NCBI GenBank assembly: GCA_018883245.1
Contig: VEQL01000007.1
Location: 28,315 to 92,314, forward strand
Reading direction: 5' to 3'
Source: Chthoniobacterales bacterium
Lineage (GTDB): Bacteria; Verrucomicrobiota; Verrucomicrobiia; Chthoniobacterales; JACTMZ01
DNA: 64,000 nucleotides
Shown: piece by piece, positions 44,120-52,507 of the stretch
How positions within the stretch are numbered: position 1 is the first letter of the stretch
Layout: the number at the start of each line of letters is the position of its first letter
Position numbers and translations under genes: made by a program
The notes under the pieces: generated by a model
Seen by the model: only the letters and a program-made list of their open reading frames with translations
Databases searched by the model: none
What the model was told of the DNA's origin: nothing

Positions 44120-44134
44120 AGCAATCAATGAATC
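44107..44134 (+). promoter_or_regulatory. Candidate ArsR-family operator
   Basis: GATTCA at 44107-44112 is the exact inverted complement of TGAATC at 44129-44134, a 6-16-6 inverted repeat that covers the -10 region and the start codon. Binding there would block transcription of the regulator and the sulfur genes behind it. Inferred from position and symmetry only. Confidence 0.35.
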
Positions 44135-44460
44135 GTCAGTGCCATGCCATGAAGCTCGAGTTGGGGCGCAACGAGGCGGTGTGCGGCAAGGTGCTCGACT
44201 TGCTTCATCTCGTTTCGGGCAAGGTGCGTTTCCGGATTATCTGCCTCCTCGCCCGCGGCGACTTCTGCGTGCGGGACATCGCCGGGGTGGTCGGCCACGG
44301 CAATCTGTCGAACACCTCGCAGCAGCTGAAAATCCTGCGCATGGCCGGGGTGGTCGGACACCGCCGCGAGCAGCGCAACATCATATACTTTCTCGCCGAT
44401 GAACGTGTCCGGAAAATGATCCGTTTTCTGCGTCGCGAATTCCTGGCATCCGAAAAATGA
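44128..44460 (+). CDS. ArsR-family transcriptional regulator
   Basis: 110-residue winged helix-turn-helix repressor. The core GKVRFRIICLLARGDFCVRD and the recognition region NTSQQLKILRMAGVVGHRRE fit the family. Cys39 in RIICLL is at the position of the conserved Cys of the BigR/SqrR persulfide sensors; Cys47, Cys19 and Cys5 could pair with it. It heads the operon with sulfide:quinone oxidoreductase, TusE and DsrE2, so sensing of sulfide or sulfane sulfur is likely rather than arsenic. Its stop overlaps the next ATG (ATGA). Confidence 0.85.
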   Translation: MNRQCHAMKLELGRNEAVCGKVLDLLHLVSGKVRFRIICLLARGDFCVRDIAGVVGHGNLSNTSQQLKILRMAGVVGHRREQRNIIYFLADERVRKMIRFLRREFLASEK

Positions 44461-45704
44461 AAACACTCCTCATCTTGGGCGCCGGAACCGGCGGGACAAT
44501 GATGGCCAGCCATCTGCGCAAAAAACTTCCGGGGAACGAGTGGAACATCCGGATCATCGACCGCGCCCTTGACCACTACTATCAGCCCGGGTTTCTTTTC
44601 ATGCCGTTCGGCATTTACTCGGAGAAAGATGTTTACCGCCCCATGGGTCGCGTGATTCCCAAGGGGGTGGAATACACCGAAGCCGAGGTCGATCGCGTCG
44701 ATGCGGATGCGAACCGCGTGCTGCTCAAAAACGGCAATGCGGCAGGTTATGACATTCTCATCGTCGCAACGGGTGTGCATCCGGAACCGGAACAGGTGGA
44801 GGGGATGGCCGGCCCCGACTGGCGCAAGAACATCCATGAATTTTACACTTTCGAGGGTGCGAAAGCTCTTGCCGCGCGGTTGAAGTCTTGGAAGGGCGGA
44901 CGCCTTGTCGTTCACGTCTGCGAGATGCCGATCAAGTGCCCGGTGGCACCGCTCGAGTTCTGCTTTCTCGCCGATGCATGGCTGACGCAGCACGGGTTGC
45001 GCGACAAAACAGACATCAGCTATGTCACGCCGCTGTCCGGCGCGTTCACCAAGCCGGTGGCGTCCGGAATCCTCGGCCGCTTGCTCGGCGAGAAGCGGAT
45101 CTCGGTGGTCCACGACTTCGCCATCGCGCGAGTGGATCCGGAAGATCACAGAATGGTGTCGTGGGATGAAAAGGAAGTGACTTACGACCTTCTCGTCACT
45201 GTTCCGCCGAACATGGGTGACCCGATGATTGAGCGTTCGGGACTCGGCGATGAAATGAATTTCGTCCCCACGGACAAACACACGCTGCAGTCCAAGGCGC
45301 ACAAGAACATCTTCGTGATCGGGGATGCCACCGATGTGCCCACGTCGAAAGCCGGATCGGTGGCGCATTTCGAATGCGAAGTTCTCACGGAAAACATTCT
45401 TGGCCACATCCGCGGCGAGGAACTCACCGCGCATTTCGACGGGCACGCCAATTGCTTCATCGAGTCGGGCCACGGCAAAGGTTTCCTTCTCGATTTCAAT
45501 TACGACCAGGAGCCGCTCACCGGAACTTTCCCGTTTCCCGTCGTCGGGCCGATGAAACTGCTGTCCGAGTCACGATTGAATCACCTCGGCAAAATGGCCT
45601 TTAAATGGATTTACTGGAATGTGCTGCTTCCGGGACTGCCGATACCGTTTGTCGGCCATAAGATGTCCATGGCCGGGAAAAATCTTCCGTCCAAAGCCGC
45701 GTAA
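44457..45704 (+). CDS. sqr: Sulfide:quinone oxidoreductase-like flavoprotein
   Basis: 415 residues; expected to oxidise sulfide to sulfane sulfur and reduce quinone at the inner membrane. The FAD Rossmann motif is LILGAGTGGTMMASHLRKKL, the second FAD segment NIFVIGDATDVP. Redox Cys candidates are Cys155 and Cys161 in VCEMPIKCPVAPLE and the Cys in FDGHANCFIESG, the usual SQR positions. The C terminus (KWIYWNVLLPGLPIPF) is amphipathic, as in the membrane-associated enzymes. It is coupled to the ArsR gene by a four-base overlap, and tusE and dsrE2 follow. Confidence 0.85.
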   Translation: MKTLLILGAGTGGTMMASHLRKKLPGNEWNIRIIDRALDHYYQPGFLFMPFGIYSEKDVYRPMGRVIPKGVEYTEAEVDRVDADANRVLLKNGNAAGYDILIVATGVHPEPEQVEGMAGPDWRKNIHEFYTFEGAKALAARLKSWKGGRLVVHVCEMPIKCPVAPLEFCFLADAWLTQHGLRDKTDISYVTPLSGAFTKPVASGILGRLLGEKRISVVHDFAIARVDPEDHRMVSWDEKEVTYDLLVTVPPNMGDPMIERSGLGDEMNFVPTDKHTLQSKAHKNIFVIGDATDVPTSKAGSVAHFECEVLTENILGHIRGEELTAHFDGHANCFIESGHGKGFLLDFNYDQEPLTGTFPFPVVGPMKLLSESRLNHLGKMAFKWIYWNVLLPGLPIPFVGHKMSMAGKNLPSKAA

Positions 45705-45746
45705 CCTTTTCCGCCGATCGCAATCTCAACAAACACCGCACAGTAT

Positions 45747-46061
45747 ATGCCTACAAAAATATTCGCGGGAACACCCGTGGACACCGACGACGAGGGCTAC
45801 CTCGTGAATCACGCCCAATGGAACAAGGATGTCGCCGCCGCGCTCGCCGCGGAGGAGGGCATCACGCTCACGGACTCGCATTGGAAGATCCTCGATTTCA
45901 TCGACAAGGACTTCAAGGAGCGCGGCGCCGTTCCCGGAATGCGCCGAATGAACAAGATCGGCAACATCGCGACCAAGGATCTTTACTCTCTCTTTCCCGA
46001 CGGCCCGATCAAAAAGGCCGCCAAAATCAGCGGCTATCCCAAACCCGCAAGCTGCGTGTAA
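45747..46061 (+). CDS. tusE: TusE/DsrC-family sulfur-relay protein
   Basis: 104 residues. The C terminus GYPKPASCV carries the conserved penultimate Cys103 that binds sulfur. The second Cys of dissimilatory DsrC, eleven positions earlier, is Ala92 here (KKAAKISG), so this is the single-Cys TusE-type form and not the trisulfide carrier of dissimilatory sulfite reductase. RGAVPGMRRMNKIGN and LYSLFPDGPIKKA are family signatures. Its place behind sqr suggests it accepts sulfane sulfur produced from sulfide. Confidence 0.9.
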   Translation: MPTKIFAGTPVDTDDEGYLVNHAQWNKDVAAALAAEEGITLTDSHWKILDFIDKDFKERGAVPGMRRMNKIGNIATKDLYSLFPDGPIKKAAKISGYPKPASCV

Positions 46062-46084
46062 AAAATCCAACAATCCGATAAACC

Positions 46085-46576
46085 ATGTCTGACAAAATAA
46101 AAAAAGTTTCCATCATCGTCTCGAAGGGGTCGCTGGACGGGATTTATCCCGGGCTCATCATGGGCAACGGCGCCCGCATGGAAGGCATCGAGGCGAATCT
46201 CTTTTTCACCTTTTTCGGTCTTTACGGTATCCTGAAAAAATACATGGGCGGCATCAAGATCGCCACGGTCGGCAATCCCGCCATGCGCGTCCCCGATGCC
46301 AAGGGCTTCCCGCTCCCCACCATCCTCGGTGCGCTGCCGGGTATGTCCGCCTTTGCCACGTGGATGATGAACAAAGAAATGGAGGCGCTCGATATCCCGC
46401 CCGTGCCGGAATTCATCGAGATGATTCACGACGCCGGCGGGAAGATCTACGCCTGCAAGGCAACGGTGGATATGTTCCATCTCAAGCCCGAGGACTTCTG
46501 CCCGCAGGTGGAAAAAGTTCTCACCGTCGGCGAGTTCTACGAACTCTCCGCCGGCGGACAAATTATATTCACCTGA
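46085..46576 (+). CDS. dsrE2: DsrE2-type sulfur carrier protein
   Basis: 163 residues of the DsrE/DsrF/DrsH superfamily, DsrE2 subgroup. KKVSIIVSKGSLDGIYPGLI at the start and the active-site Cys124 in GGKIYACKATVDMF are characteristic; these proteins pass persulfide sulfur between partners such as TusA and rhodanese. The hydrophobic patch EANLFFTFFGLYGILKKY is the helix seen in membrane-linked DsrE2 proteins. Last gene of the ArsR-sqr-tusE operon. The next 255 bases contain no intact gene. Confidence 0.88.
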   Translation: MSDKIKKVSIIVSKGSLDGIYPGLIMGNGARMEGIEANLFFTFFGLYGILKKYMGGIKIATVGNPAMRVPDAKGFPLPTILGALPGMSAFATWMMNKEMEALDIPPVPEFIEMIHDAGGKIYACKATVDMFHLKPEDFCPQVEKVLTVGEFYELSAGGQIIFT

Positions 46577-46668
46577 ATAATCTGCTGGCGGGCATCCCCG
46601 CCATTGGGCAAGGAGCCACGATCGTCAGAATCGGGGCTGCTCTTTTCGGGAGTGGCCAAAGCAGACCG

Positions 46669-46827
46669 TCACAAATCGTGCGCCGTGACGGTATAAGTGT
46701 CCTTGATCCGATCCCCTTCCTTGAATGCAAGGTCATTCGCATTGGTCGGACCAAGTCCGTAGAATGGAAATGGCAAATCCCCAACATAGATGGTGTAACC
46801 GTGCGCGTTACAGGCAACGCAAGAGTG
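46669..46827 (-). pseudogene. Possible C-terminal remnant of a lost gene
   Basis: A 52-codon stretch on the minus strand ends in TGA at 46669 and translates with protein-like composition (HSCVACNAHGYTIYVG, later NANDLAFKEGDRIKD). It has no start codon of its own and continues upstream only into the oxidoreductase gene in another frame. It may be the tail of a deleted gene. Weak evidence; no family recognised. Confidence 0.22.
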
Positions 46828-46831
46828 CCGT

Positions 46832-48142
46832 TCACACCTGCGCCCAGTTCCCGCGCACCGGGTTGCTGGTGCGTTCGTTGAGGGGTTCCGGCGAGATGAT
46901 GCGATAAGATTTCGGATCCCATACGACCTCCGCTCCGGACTGGATGGCGAGCGCGGAGAGATGGCTCAACGCGTCCGAGCGCACGGCATCGCCGATCGGT
47001 CCGATCGACGGCGTGTGCTGGCGGACGGCATCGACGAAAGCGCGGTAGTAGTCGTTGTCATAAGGCACGCGTTTGGCATCCGGGCCATGCTTGACCCGGA
47101 ACCATTCCGGGTTGCTCGCGGCGTATCCCTCGCGGCTCAGGCTCACCCAGCCCTTTGTGCCGAAGAAAGTGGTGCCGTTGCGGCACCAGTCCTTCCGGTA
47201 GGCCTCCACCACCGGCTTGGCGATGTTATCGCTCATGAAGCGGGTCTTGATGCCGCCGGCGAACTCCATCCGGACGTCCCACGTGGTGATGGTGTTGAAG
47301 AGTGCGTCCGGTGTGGCGACAGTGCCGGTGCCGCGGATCTTGAACGGCCCCTGCTGGTCGTAGTCCAGCCCCCAGAGCGAGATGTCCAGCGGATGCGCTC
47401 CCCAGCCGGCGATGAAGCCGAGCGCGTAATCGGCGCAGAACCACGAGGCCGGACTCTTGATGCGGTCCTCGGTGCAGGGTCTCATCGGGGCGGGGCCGAT
47501 GTAGAGTTCATAGTCCAGCCCGTCCGGGATGGGGATTTCCTCGAGTGATCCACCGCCTATCCCTTCGTAAGCCCAGATGTCGATGTGCTCGATATCGCCA
47601 ATGTAACCGTTGAGGACAAGTTCGATACCGCGGCGGATGATTTCCTGGCTGCGCTGTTGGGTGCCATACTGGAAAATGCGGTCGTGCTTCACGCATGCGT
47701 CGAGCATTGCCTTGTTCTGGGCCAGCGAGTGGCCAAGCGGCTTCTCGACGTAGACGTCCTTGCCGGCGCGCACCGCTTCGAGGCCGATGGGCACATGCCA
47801 GTGGTCGGGTGTGGCGATGATGACGGCGTCGATGTCGGGATCGGCGAGGAGTTCGCGGAAGTCGTTGTGTAGCTTGGGCGTGTGGCCTTGAATTTGCATC
47901 ACTGTCTGTCCCGCGGCCTCACGCCGCTGGCGGAAAGGGTCGGCAATGGCCACGGAGCGCGCCCCGGGAACCGACAGGAAATTTTGCAGCAGGCCGCTGC
48001 CTCGGCCGCCCACGCCGATATGGCCCAGGCGGATGATGTTGCGCCCCAGTATGTCTTCGCCCACGGCGCGGCGTGATGGCATCATCAAAAAATAGGTGAG
48101 TGCGGCGGCGGAGTTTTGCAGAAAACGGCGGCGGGTTGTCAT
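46832..48142 (-). CDS. Gfo/Idh/MocA-family oxidoreductase, Tat-exported
   Basis: 436 residues. The N terminus MTTRRRFLQNSAAALTYFLM is a twin-arginine signal, so the enzyme is folded with its NAD(P) before export. The Rossmann part reads IRLGHIGVGGRGSGLLQNFL, followed by VIIATPDHWHVPI and KDVYVEKPLGHS, the catalytic Lys region of the family. The C-terminal half fits the large secreted subgroup common in Verrucomicrobiota and Planctomycetes. The substrate is probably a sugar or inositol derivative but unknown. An isomerase gene lies 43 bp upstream on the same strand. Confidence 0.88.
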   Translation of the reverse strand: MTTRRRFLQNSAAALTYFLMMPSRRAVGEDILGRNIIRLGHIGVGGRGSGLLQNFLSVPGARSVAIADPFRQRREAAGQTVMQIQGHTPKLHNDFRELLADPDIDAVIIATPDHWHVPIGLEAVRAGKDVYVEKPLGHSLAQNKAMLDACVKHDRIFQYGTQQRSQEIIRRGIELVLNGYIGDIEHIDIWAYEGIGGGSLEEIPIPDGLDYELYIGPAPMRPCTEDRIKSPASWFCADYALGFIAGWGAHPLDISLWGLDYDQQGPFKIRGTGTVATPDALFNTITTWDVRMEFAGGIKTRFMSDNIAKPVVEAYRKDWCRNGTTFFGTKGWVSLSREGYAASNPEWFRVKHGPDAKRVPYDNDYYRAFVDAVRQHTPSIGPIGDAVRSDALSHLSALAIQSGAEVVWDPKSYRIISPEPLNERTSNPVRGNWAQV

Positions 48143-48185
48143 TCCGGGTTTGGGCGTTGAAAGTTGAGGGTCAAGCGATGGTGTA

Positions 48186-49028
48186 TCATGCGGCCCACCG
48201 GCGCAGGCGTTCTGCGGAAACCTTGACGGCCTCCTCGCCGGCGACCTCAAGCGTGGTGGGGCCGTCGAAGCCCGCGGCGAGCAACTCCTTGACGATGGCC
48301 TCGATGCCGACCAGGCCGTCGCCCAGCGGAATGAGTCCCATGCCGCAGCCGAAGCGGGTGCCGCGTTCCGGCAGCCATTCCTCGGGCATGTCCTTCCAGT
48401 GGACGTGTTTGATGCGCGATCCGAAGGTTTTGACGAACTCGATTGGGTCGCCTCCGCCCAACCACGAGTTGCCGGTGTCCAGGTTGATGCCGACGGTGCC
48501 CTCGTGGCCGAGGGCGTCGAGGATGCGGCTCATGCCATCGACCGTGTCGGTGAGGATGCCGTGAGGTTCCAACAAAAGCTCAATTCCGAAAGAATCCGCC
48601 CAGCGCACCGGTTCGTGGAGCTTTTCACGGATGCAGAACAGTCGCTGCTCGTCGCTCAGGCGGTGGCCGAAGTCCGTCTTCGGGTCGCCCTCGGTGGTGA
48701 TGACCTGTTTCACGCCGAGGAAATGGGCGAGTTTGAGCGCCTTGATGATCTCAGTCGTGCCGTAGCGGTCTGGCGAGGTGGGATCCAAAAGGTTGGCGTG
48801 CGCGCAGACGCTGGTGAGGGTGAGGCCGAACTCGTTGACCATATCGAGAATGGTCGACGGGTGGGAGTCCAAGCTGAACGACGCGGAAAAACCGTATTCG
48901 GTGCCGAGCGTGGCGCCGTCGTGGTTGTCGGTCAGGTCGGCATGGTCGAAGCCGAGTTGGCGGATCAGTTCGAACTGGCGCCGCATCGGCGAGAAAGGTT
49001 GGATCAGGGCGAAGCAGCCGATTTTCAT
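48186..49028 (-). CDS. Sugar phosphate isomerase/epimerase (AP endonuclease 2 fold)
   Basis: 280-residue TIM-barrel protein. Metal-site regions are visible: Glu in ELLLEPHGI, Asp in VGINLDTGNSW, His in IKHVHWKDM and Glu in TTLEVAGEEA. This family covers xylose isomerase-like epimerases and inosose dehydratases. No signal peptide, so cytoplasmic. The start is ATG 49028. It is coupled by position with the Gfo/Idh/MocA oxidoreductase; together they suggest catabolism of a cyclitol or unusual sugar, controlled by the divergent AraC regulator. Confidence 0.84.
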   Translation of the reverse strand: MKIGCFALIQPFSPMRRQFELIRQLGFDHADLTDNHDGATLGTEYGFSASFSLDSHPSTILDMVNEFGLTLTSVCAHANLLDPTSPDRYGTTEIIKALKLAHFLGVKQVITTEGDPKTDFGHRLSDEQRLFCIREKLHEPVRWADSFGIELLLEPHGILTDTVDGMSRILDALGHEGTVGINLDTGNSWLGGGDPIEFVKTFGSRIKHVHWKDMPEEWLPERGTRFGCGMGLIPLGDGLVGIEAIVKELLAAGFDGPTTLEVAGEEAVKVSAERLRRWAA

Positions 49029-49060
49029 GGGTTGGAATGGTTCTGGTGTCGGATGTCGGG

Positions 49061-49408
49061 TCAAAGGCTTTGCGGCGTGGCGAAGGCGCGCCAGTCCTCT
49101 TCCCAATAGTTGATACCGTTGATCAACTTCCACGACCACCACAGGCCGCGATGCCAAGGGTGATCGGCGGGTTCGAAGGCAGTCAGCACCTCGCCGTCCA
49201 CCGTGTAGACGGGGTGGAACCAAGACTTCGGCTTGGCGGGGTCGAACACCAGCCGCCAGACGCTCCTGTCGTTGTGGCGAAGGGCGAGGCTGGTGTCCGT
49301 GCGTGACCACGAGAAACCGGCAGGCGCTGCCGCTTCGCTGGATTCCCCAGCCGCGAGCAGGGGACTTACCAGCTGAGCCAGCGCGAGACCAATCAGGAGC
49401 AGTTTCAC
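49061..49408 (-). pseudogene. Truncated DUF6807 (PmoA-like) protein
   Basis: 115 codons from GTG 49408, beginning with a signal-like segment (LLLIGLALAQLVSPLLAAG). The body matches the N-terminal part of DUF6807 proteins: WFHPVYTVDGEVLTAFEPAD, then HPWHRGLWWSWKLINGINYW. Family members are around 300 residues; this one stops after DWRAFATPQSL, directly before the isomerase gene. About two-thirds of the protein is therefore missing, probably by deletion. It lies in the same direction as the isomerase and oxidoreductase genes. Confidence 0.68.
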
Positions 49409-49487
49409 CGTAGGGAAGAATATCGTCCAATTGGAGCCGCTATGCTTGCAAAGTTGGCCAGTGGTAAATATTGCACATCCTTGCGCC

Positions 49488-50504
49488 ATGAAAAAGCGCC
49501 GCACCTTCCGCACCGAGCGCGAATTATTTCATGCCGACACATGTGAGCCGCTGAAGAACGCCGCGGCTTGCGGCGACCTGCGCCTGCATGCGCTCGGACA
49601 AGGCGCCTATCCGGGCGGCCGGCTGCCGCGGCATGATTTCAAGGAGCTGCTGAGTGTGGGGTCTTGGAACGCAGCGACAGATCAATCGTGGGGTCTTGAT
49701 TGGCATTGCAACGAAGGCATCGAGATCGGCTACCTTTACGCGGGACGTATCCCGTTCGCCACGGACGATGGAGCTTTCGAGGTCGGTCCGGGCCATCTCA
49801 CGATCACCCGGCCTTGGCAGCGCCACCGTGTGGGCCAGCCCATGGTGCCAGCGAGTCATTATTCATGGATCATCCTCGACGTGGGCGTGCGCCGACCAAA
49901 CCAGGTATGGCGCTGGCCCAAGTGGCTGCTCGCTCCGGAAAAAGTCCGGCGGAGCCTCACCGCGCAGCTCAGCCACAACGAGCGTCCGGTCTGGCGTGCG
50001 AACCAAAGCATCGCGGCTTGTTTCCGGAAACTCGATGCAGCCGTCGCGCTGGGGGCCGGCGGGGCCAACCGGGCGATGCTCAAGGTGGTCATCAGCGAAC
50101 TGCTCCTGCTGCTGGCCGGCCTGCTGGAATCGCGCAACCCGCGACTCGACACATCCGTGCCCGGCAGCGAGCGGACGGTGCGTTGGTTTCTCGCCAACCT
50201 GCCGCGCCGGCTCGACGAGCCGTGGTCGCTCGACACGATGGCCGCAGCGTGCGGGATTGGACGCACGCATTTTGCCAGTTGCTGCCGGAAGATCGTCAAC
50301 TGCCCGCCTGTCGAGTATCTCATCCGTTGCCGCCTCGATGCAGCGGCCGCCATGCTCCGGGCAGAACCCGCCATCCGCATCACGGAGATCGCCTTCCGCT
50401 GCGGCTTCCATTCCAGCCAGTATTTCGCGAGCGCCTTCCGGAAGCGTTTCGGGTGCAGCCCGGGCGAGGCTCGCAGTCGCCCGGTGCAACCGGGCATTCG
50501 GTGA
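49488..50504 (+). CDS. AraC-family transcriptional regulator
   Basis: 338 residues. The N-terminal half (about 50-150) is a cupin-like sensing domain (CNEGIEIGYLYAGRIPFATD, LTITRPWQRHRVG). The C-terminal about 100 residues hold two helix-turn-helix motifs: LDTMAAACGIGRTHFASCCR and ITEIAFRCGFHSSQYFASAF followed by RKRFGCSPGEAR, the AraC signature. It is divergent from the truncated DUF6807 gene and the isomerase-oxidoreductase pair, 79 bp away, and likely controls them in response to a sugar. Start ATG 49488. Confidence 0.9.
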   Translation: MKKRRTFRTERELFHADTCEPLKNAAACGDLRLHALGQGAYPGGRLPRHDFKELLSVGSWNAATDQSWGLDWHCNEGIEIGYLYAGRIPFATDDGAFEVGPGHLTITRPWQRHRVGQPMVPASHYSWIILDVGVRRPNQVWRWPKWLLAPEKVRRSLTAQLSHNERPVWRANQSIAACFRKLDAAVALGAGGANRAMLKVVISELLLLLAGLLESRNPRLDTSVPGSERTVRWFLANLPRRLDEPWSLDTMAAACGIGRTHFASCCRKIVNCPPVEYLIRCRLDAAAAMLRAEPAIRITEIAFRCGFHSSQYFASAFRKRFGCSPGEARSRPVQPGIR

Positions 50505-50615
50505 CGTGGGCGCTATTTCACGCTTTCGAGAACTTGATCAGGCCCCAAGAAAAACTGACCAAAACACCCGAATCCTACGGACTATTCAGTCCTGCTCGCG
50601 CTCATCGTCGCGGCT

Positions 50616-50671
50616 CCTGCGGTGAAATTTGGTCCTTTCGCGGCAAGAGTTGTGTTTCCGCCTGCGGTGAA
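50616..50671. repeat. Short direct repeat pair between araC and cysI
   Basis: CCTGCGGTGAA occurs at 50616-50626 and 50661-50671, 45 bases apart, in the 181-bp gap between the convergent AraC and sulfite reductase genes. The same gap holds a weak hairpin (GGACT/AGTCC, 50579-50592) without a T run. Nothing else is seen there. Confidence 0.3.
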
Positions 50672-50685
50672 GCATTCGATGGTTC

Positions 50686-52398
50686 TCAGGCCATGATTTC
50701 TTCGTGGAAGAGTCGGCCTTCGGTGCTCGGGCGGACGTAGCCGGCGCGGATGGTGAAATTGCCGAAGCGTTCGCCATCCTCGCGCTCTTTCGCGTAGCGG
50801 CGGATGATCGGGGCAAGCTCCGCGACGATCTGGTCGGCCTGAACGGAGGGCTTGTAAAGTTTGTTGAGTCGAGATCCGTCGAAGGCCGCACCGAGGTAAA
50901 TGTTGTATTTGCCCGGGGCGCGACCGACGAAGCCGATCTCGCCGAGATACGGACGCGCGCACCCGTTCGGACATCCGGTCATACGCACGACGATGGCATC
51001 GTGGCGAAGTCCGCATTCTTCGATGACGGCATCGAGTTGGGTGACGAGGTCGGGCAGATACCTCTCGCTCTCGGCGAGGGCGAGACCGCACGTCGGCAGG
51101 GCGACGCAAGCCATGGAGTTGAGCCGCAGTCCGGTGAGACGTTCGGGGTGGTCGAGTTTGTATTCAGCGAGCAGCGCCTCGATGCGCGGCTTGGCCTCGT
51201 CGGTCACGCCGCCGATGATGACGTTCTGGTTCGCCGTGAGGCGGAAGTCGCCGGTGTGGATCTTGGCGATCTCGCGGAGTCCGGTCTTGGTCTTGAGTTC
51301 ATCCGTGTCGCGCAGGCGTCCATTCTGCACAAAAAGCGTGTAGTGCCAGCGGCCGTCGGTTCCCCGTGTCCACCCGTAGCGGTCGCCGGAGTCATCGAAC
51401 TTGAACGGGCGGGACTCGCCGAGCTTGTAGCCGAGGCGTTTTTCCAGCTCGTCGCGGAACCATTCAACACCGCGGTCTTCGATGGTGTATTTCAGCCGCG
51501 CGTGTTTGCGGTTCGTGCGGTCGCCGAAATCGCGCTGCACCATGACAACTTTTTCGGCCACGTCCACGACCTGCTCGCGGGTGCAAAAGCCGATGAGGTT
51601 CGCCAGGCGCGGATAAGTTTTGGCGTCCCCGTGCGACATGCCGAGTCCGCCGCCGACGGTGACGTTGTAGCCGGCGAGCTTCCCGTTCTCCCCGATGGCG
51701 ATGAACCCGAGATCCTGCGTGTAGACATCGACATCGTTGCTCGGCGGGATGGCGAAGCCGATCTTGAATTTCCGCGGGAGATAAGTTTTGCCGTAGATGG
51801 GCTCTTCCTCTTCGTCCCCCGAGACTTTTTCGCCGTCGAGCCAGATCTCGTGGTAGGCGCGGGTGCGCGGGGTCAGGTGGGTGCTCACTGCGCGGGCATC
51901 ATCGAGCACGGGCGCGTGTAGTTCCGACTGCCAGGGGTTGGGATTGCACATCACGTTGCGGTTCACATCGCCGCAGGCCGCGATGGTGTCCATCAGCGCG
52001 GCGTTGATCCCCTGCATGGTCGTCTTGAGGACGTCCTTCGTGATGAAATGCAGCTGGAAGGCCTGCCGCGTGGTCAGCTTGAGGGTGTGGCTGCCGTATT
52101 TGTCGGCCAAAGCGTCGATTTTGAGCCATTGCTCCGGTGTGCAGACTCCCCCGGGGACGCGGATGCGGATCATGAATATGAATGCTTTCTCCAGTCCGGC
52201 CTTCTTGCGTTCGCTGCGCTGATCGCGGTGGTCCTGCTGGTAGATGCCGTGGAATTTGCTGAGGTTTGTGTCGTTGTCCGAGATCGCGCCGGTCGAGCGG
52301 TCTTCAAGGCTCGCAGTCAGGGTTCCCCGCAGGTAGTGGCTGGCGGCTTTGATTTCTTCCACTTTCGACAGCGGCTTGGGATCGGATTTGTCAGGCAT
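50686..52398 (-). CDS. cysI: Sulfite reductase hemoprotein (assimilatory type)
   Basis: 570 residues; six-electron reduction of sulfite to sulfide with siroheme and a 4Fe-4S cluster. The cluster/siroheme cysteines are in [15 protein letters not shown] and [20 protein letters not shown]. The substrate-side basic motif is [12 protein letters not shown] and [11 protein letters not shown]. The length matches E. coli CysI. The start is ATG 52398 ([20 protein letters not shown]). No CysJ flavoprotein is adjacent; electrons may come from a ferredoxin or an unlinked reductase. It is divergent from aat. Confidence 0.93.
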   Translation of the reverse strand: MPDKSDPKPLSKVEEIKAASHYLRGTLTASLEDRSTGAISDNDTNLSKFHGIYQQDHRDQRSERKKAGLEKAFIFMIRIRVPGGVCTPEQWLKIDALADKYGSHTLKLTTRQAFQLHFITKDVLKTTMQGINAALMDTIAACGDVNRNVMCNPNPWQSELHAPVLDDARAVSTHLTPRTRAYHEIWLDGEKVSGDEEEEPIYGKTYLPRKFKIGFAIPPSNDVDVYTQDLGFIAIGENGKLAGYNVTVGGGLGMSHGDAKTYPRLANLIGFCTREQVVDVAEKVVMVQRDFGDRTNRKHARLKYTIEDRGVEWFRDELEKRLGYKLGESRPFKFDDSGDRYGWTRGTDGRWHYTLFVQNGRLRDTDELKTKTGLREIAKIHTGDFRLTANQNVIIGGVTDEAKPRIEALLAEYKLDHPERLTGLRLNSMACVALPTCGLALAESERYLPDLVTQLDAVIEECGLRHDAIVVRMTGCPNGCARPYLGEIGFVGRAPGKYNIYLGAAFDGSRLNKLYKPSVQADQIVAELAPIIRRYAKEREDGERFGNFTIRAGYVRPSTEGRLFHEEIMA

Positions 52399-52507
52399 GG
52401 CGGATGGTGCTTGGTTGACCCTCCTGCTTACGCGGCGGCGCGTCCCTCGGCAATCGCGGAATGTGCTTGTTGCGCGCGAGTCCGCTTTGGGGCAATGGTT
52501 ATTCCCC

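Noticed and set aside
44128..44460. Arsenic-resistance regulator
   Set aside because: No arsenite pump, reductase or methyltransferase follows; the operon consists of sulfur genes.
45747..46061. Dissimilatory DsrC and hence dissimilatory sulfite reduction
   Set aside because: The second conserved Cys is replaced by Ala92, and no dsrAB genes are present.
46569..46922. 117-codon minus-strand frame overlapping the end of the oxidoreductase gene
   Set aside because: Composition is unlike a real protein and it overlaps a better-supported gene; another frame in the same place is reported as a possible remnant.
50579..50592. Hairpin GGACT-ATTC-AGTCC as a terminator between araC and cysI
   Set aside because: The stem is only five base pairs and no T run follows on either strand.
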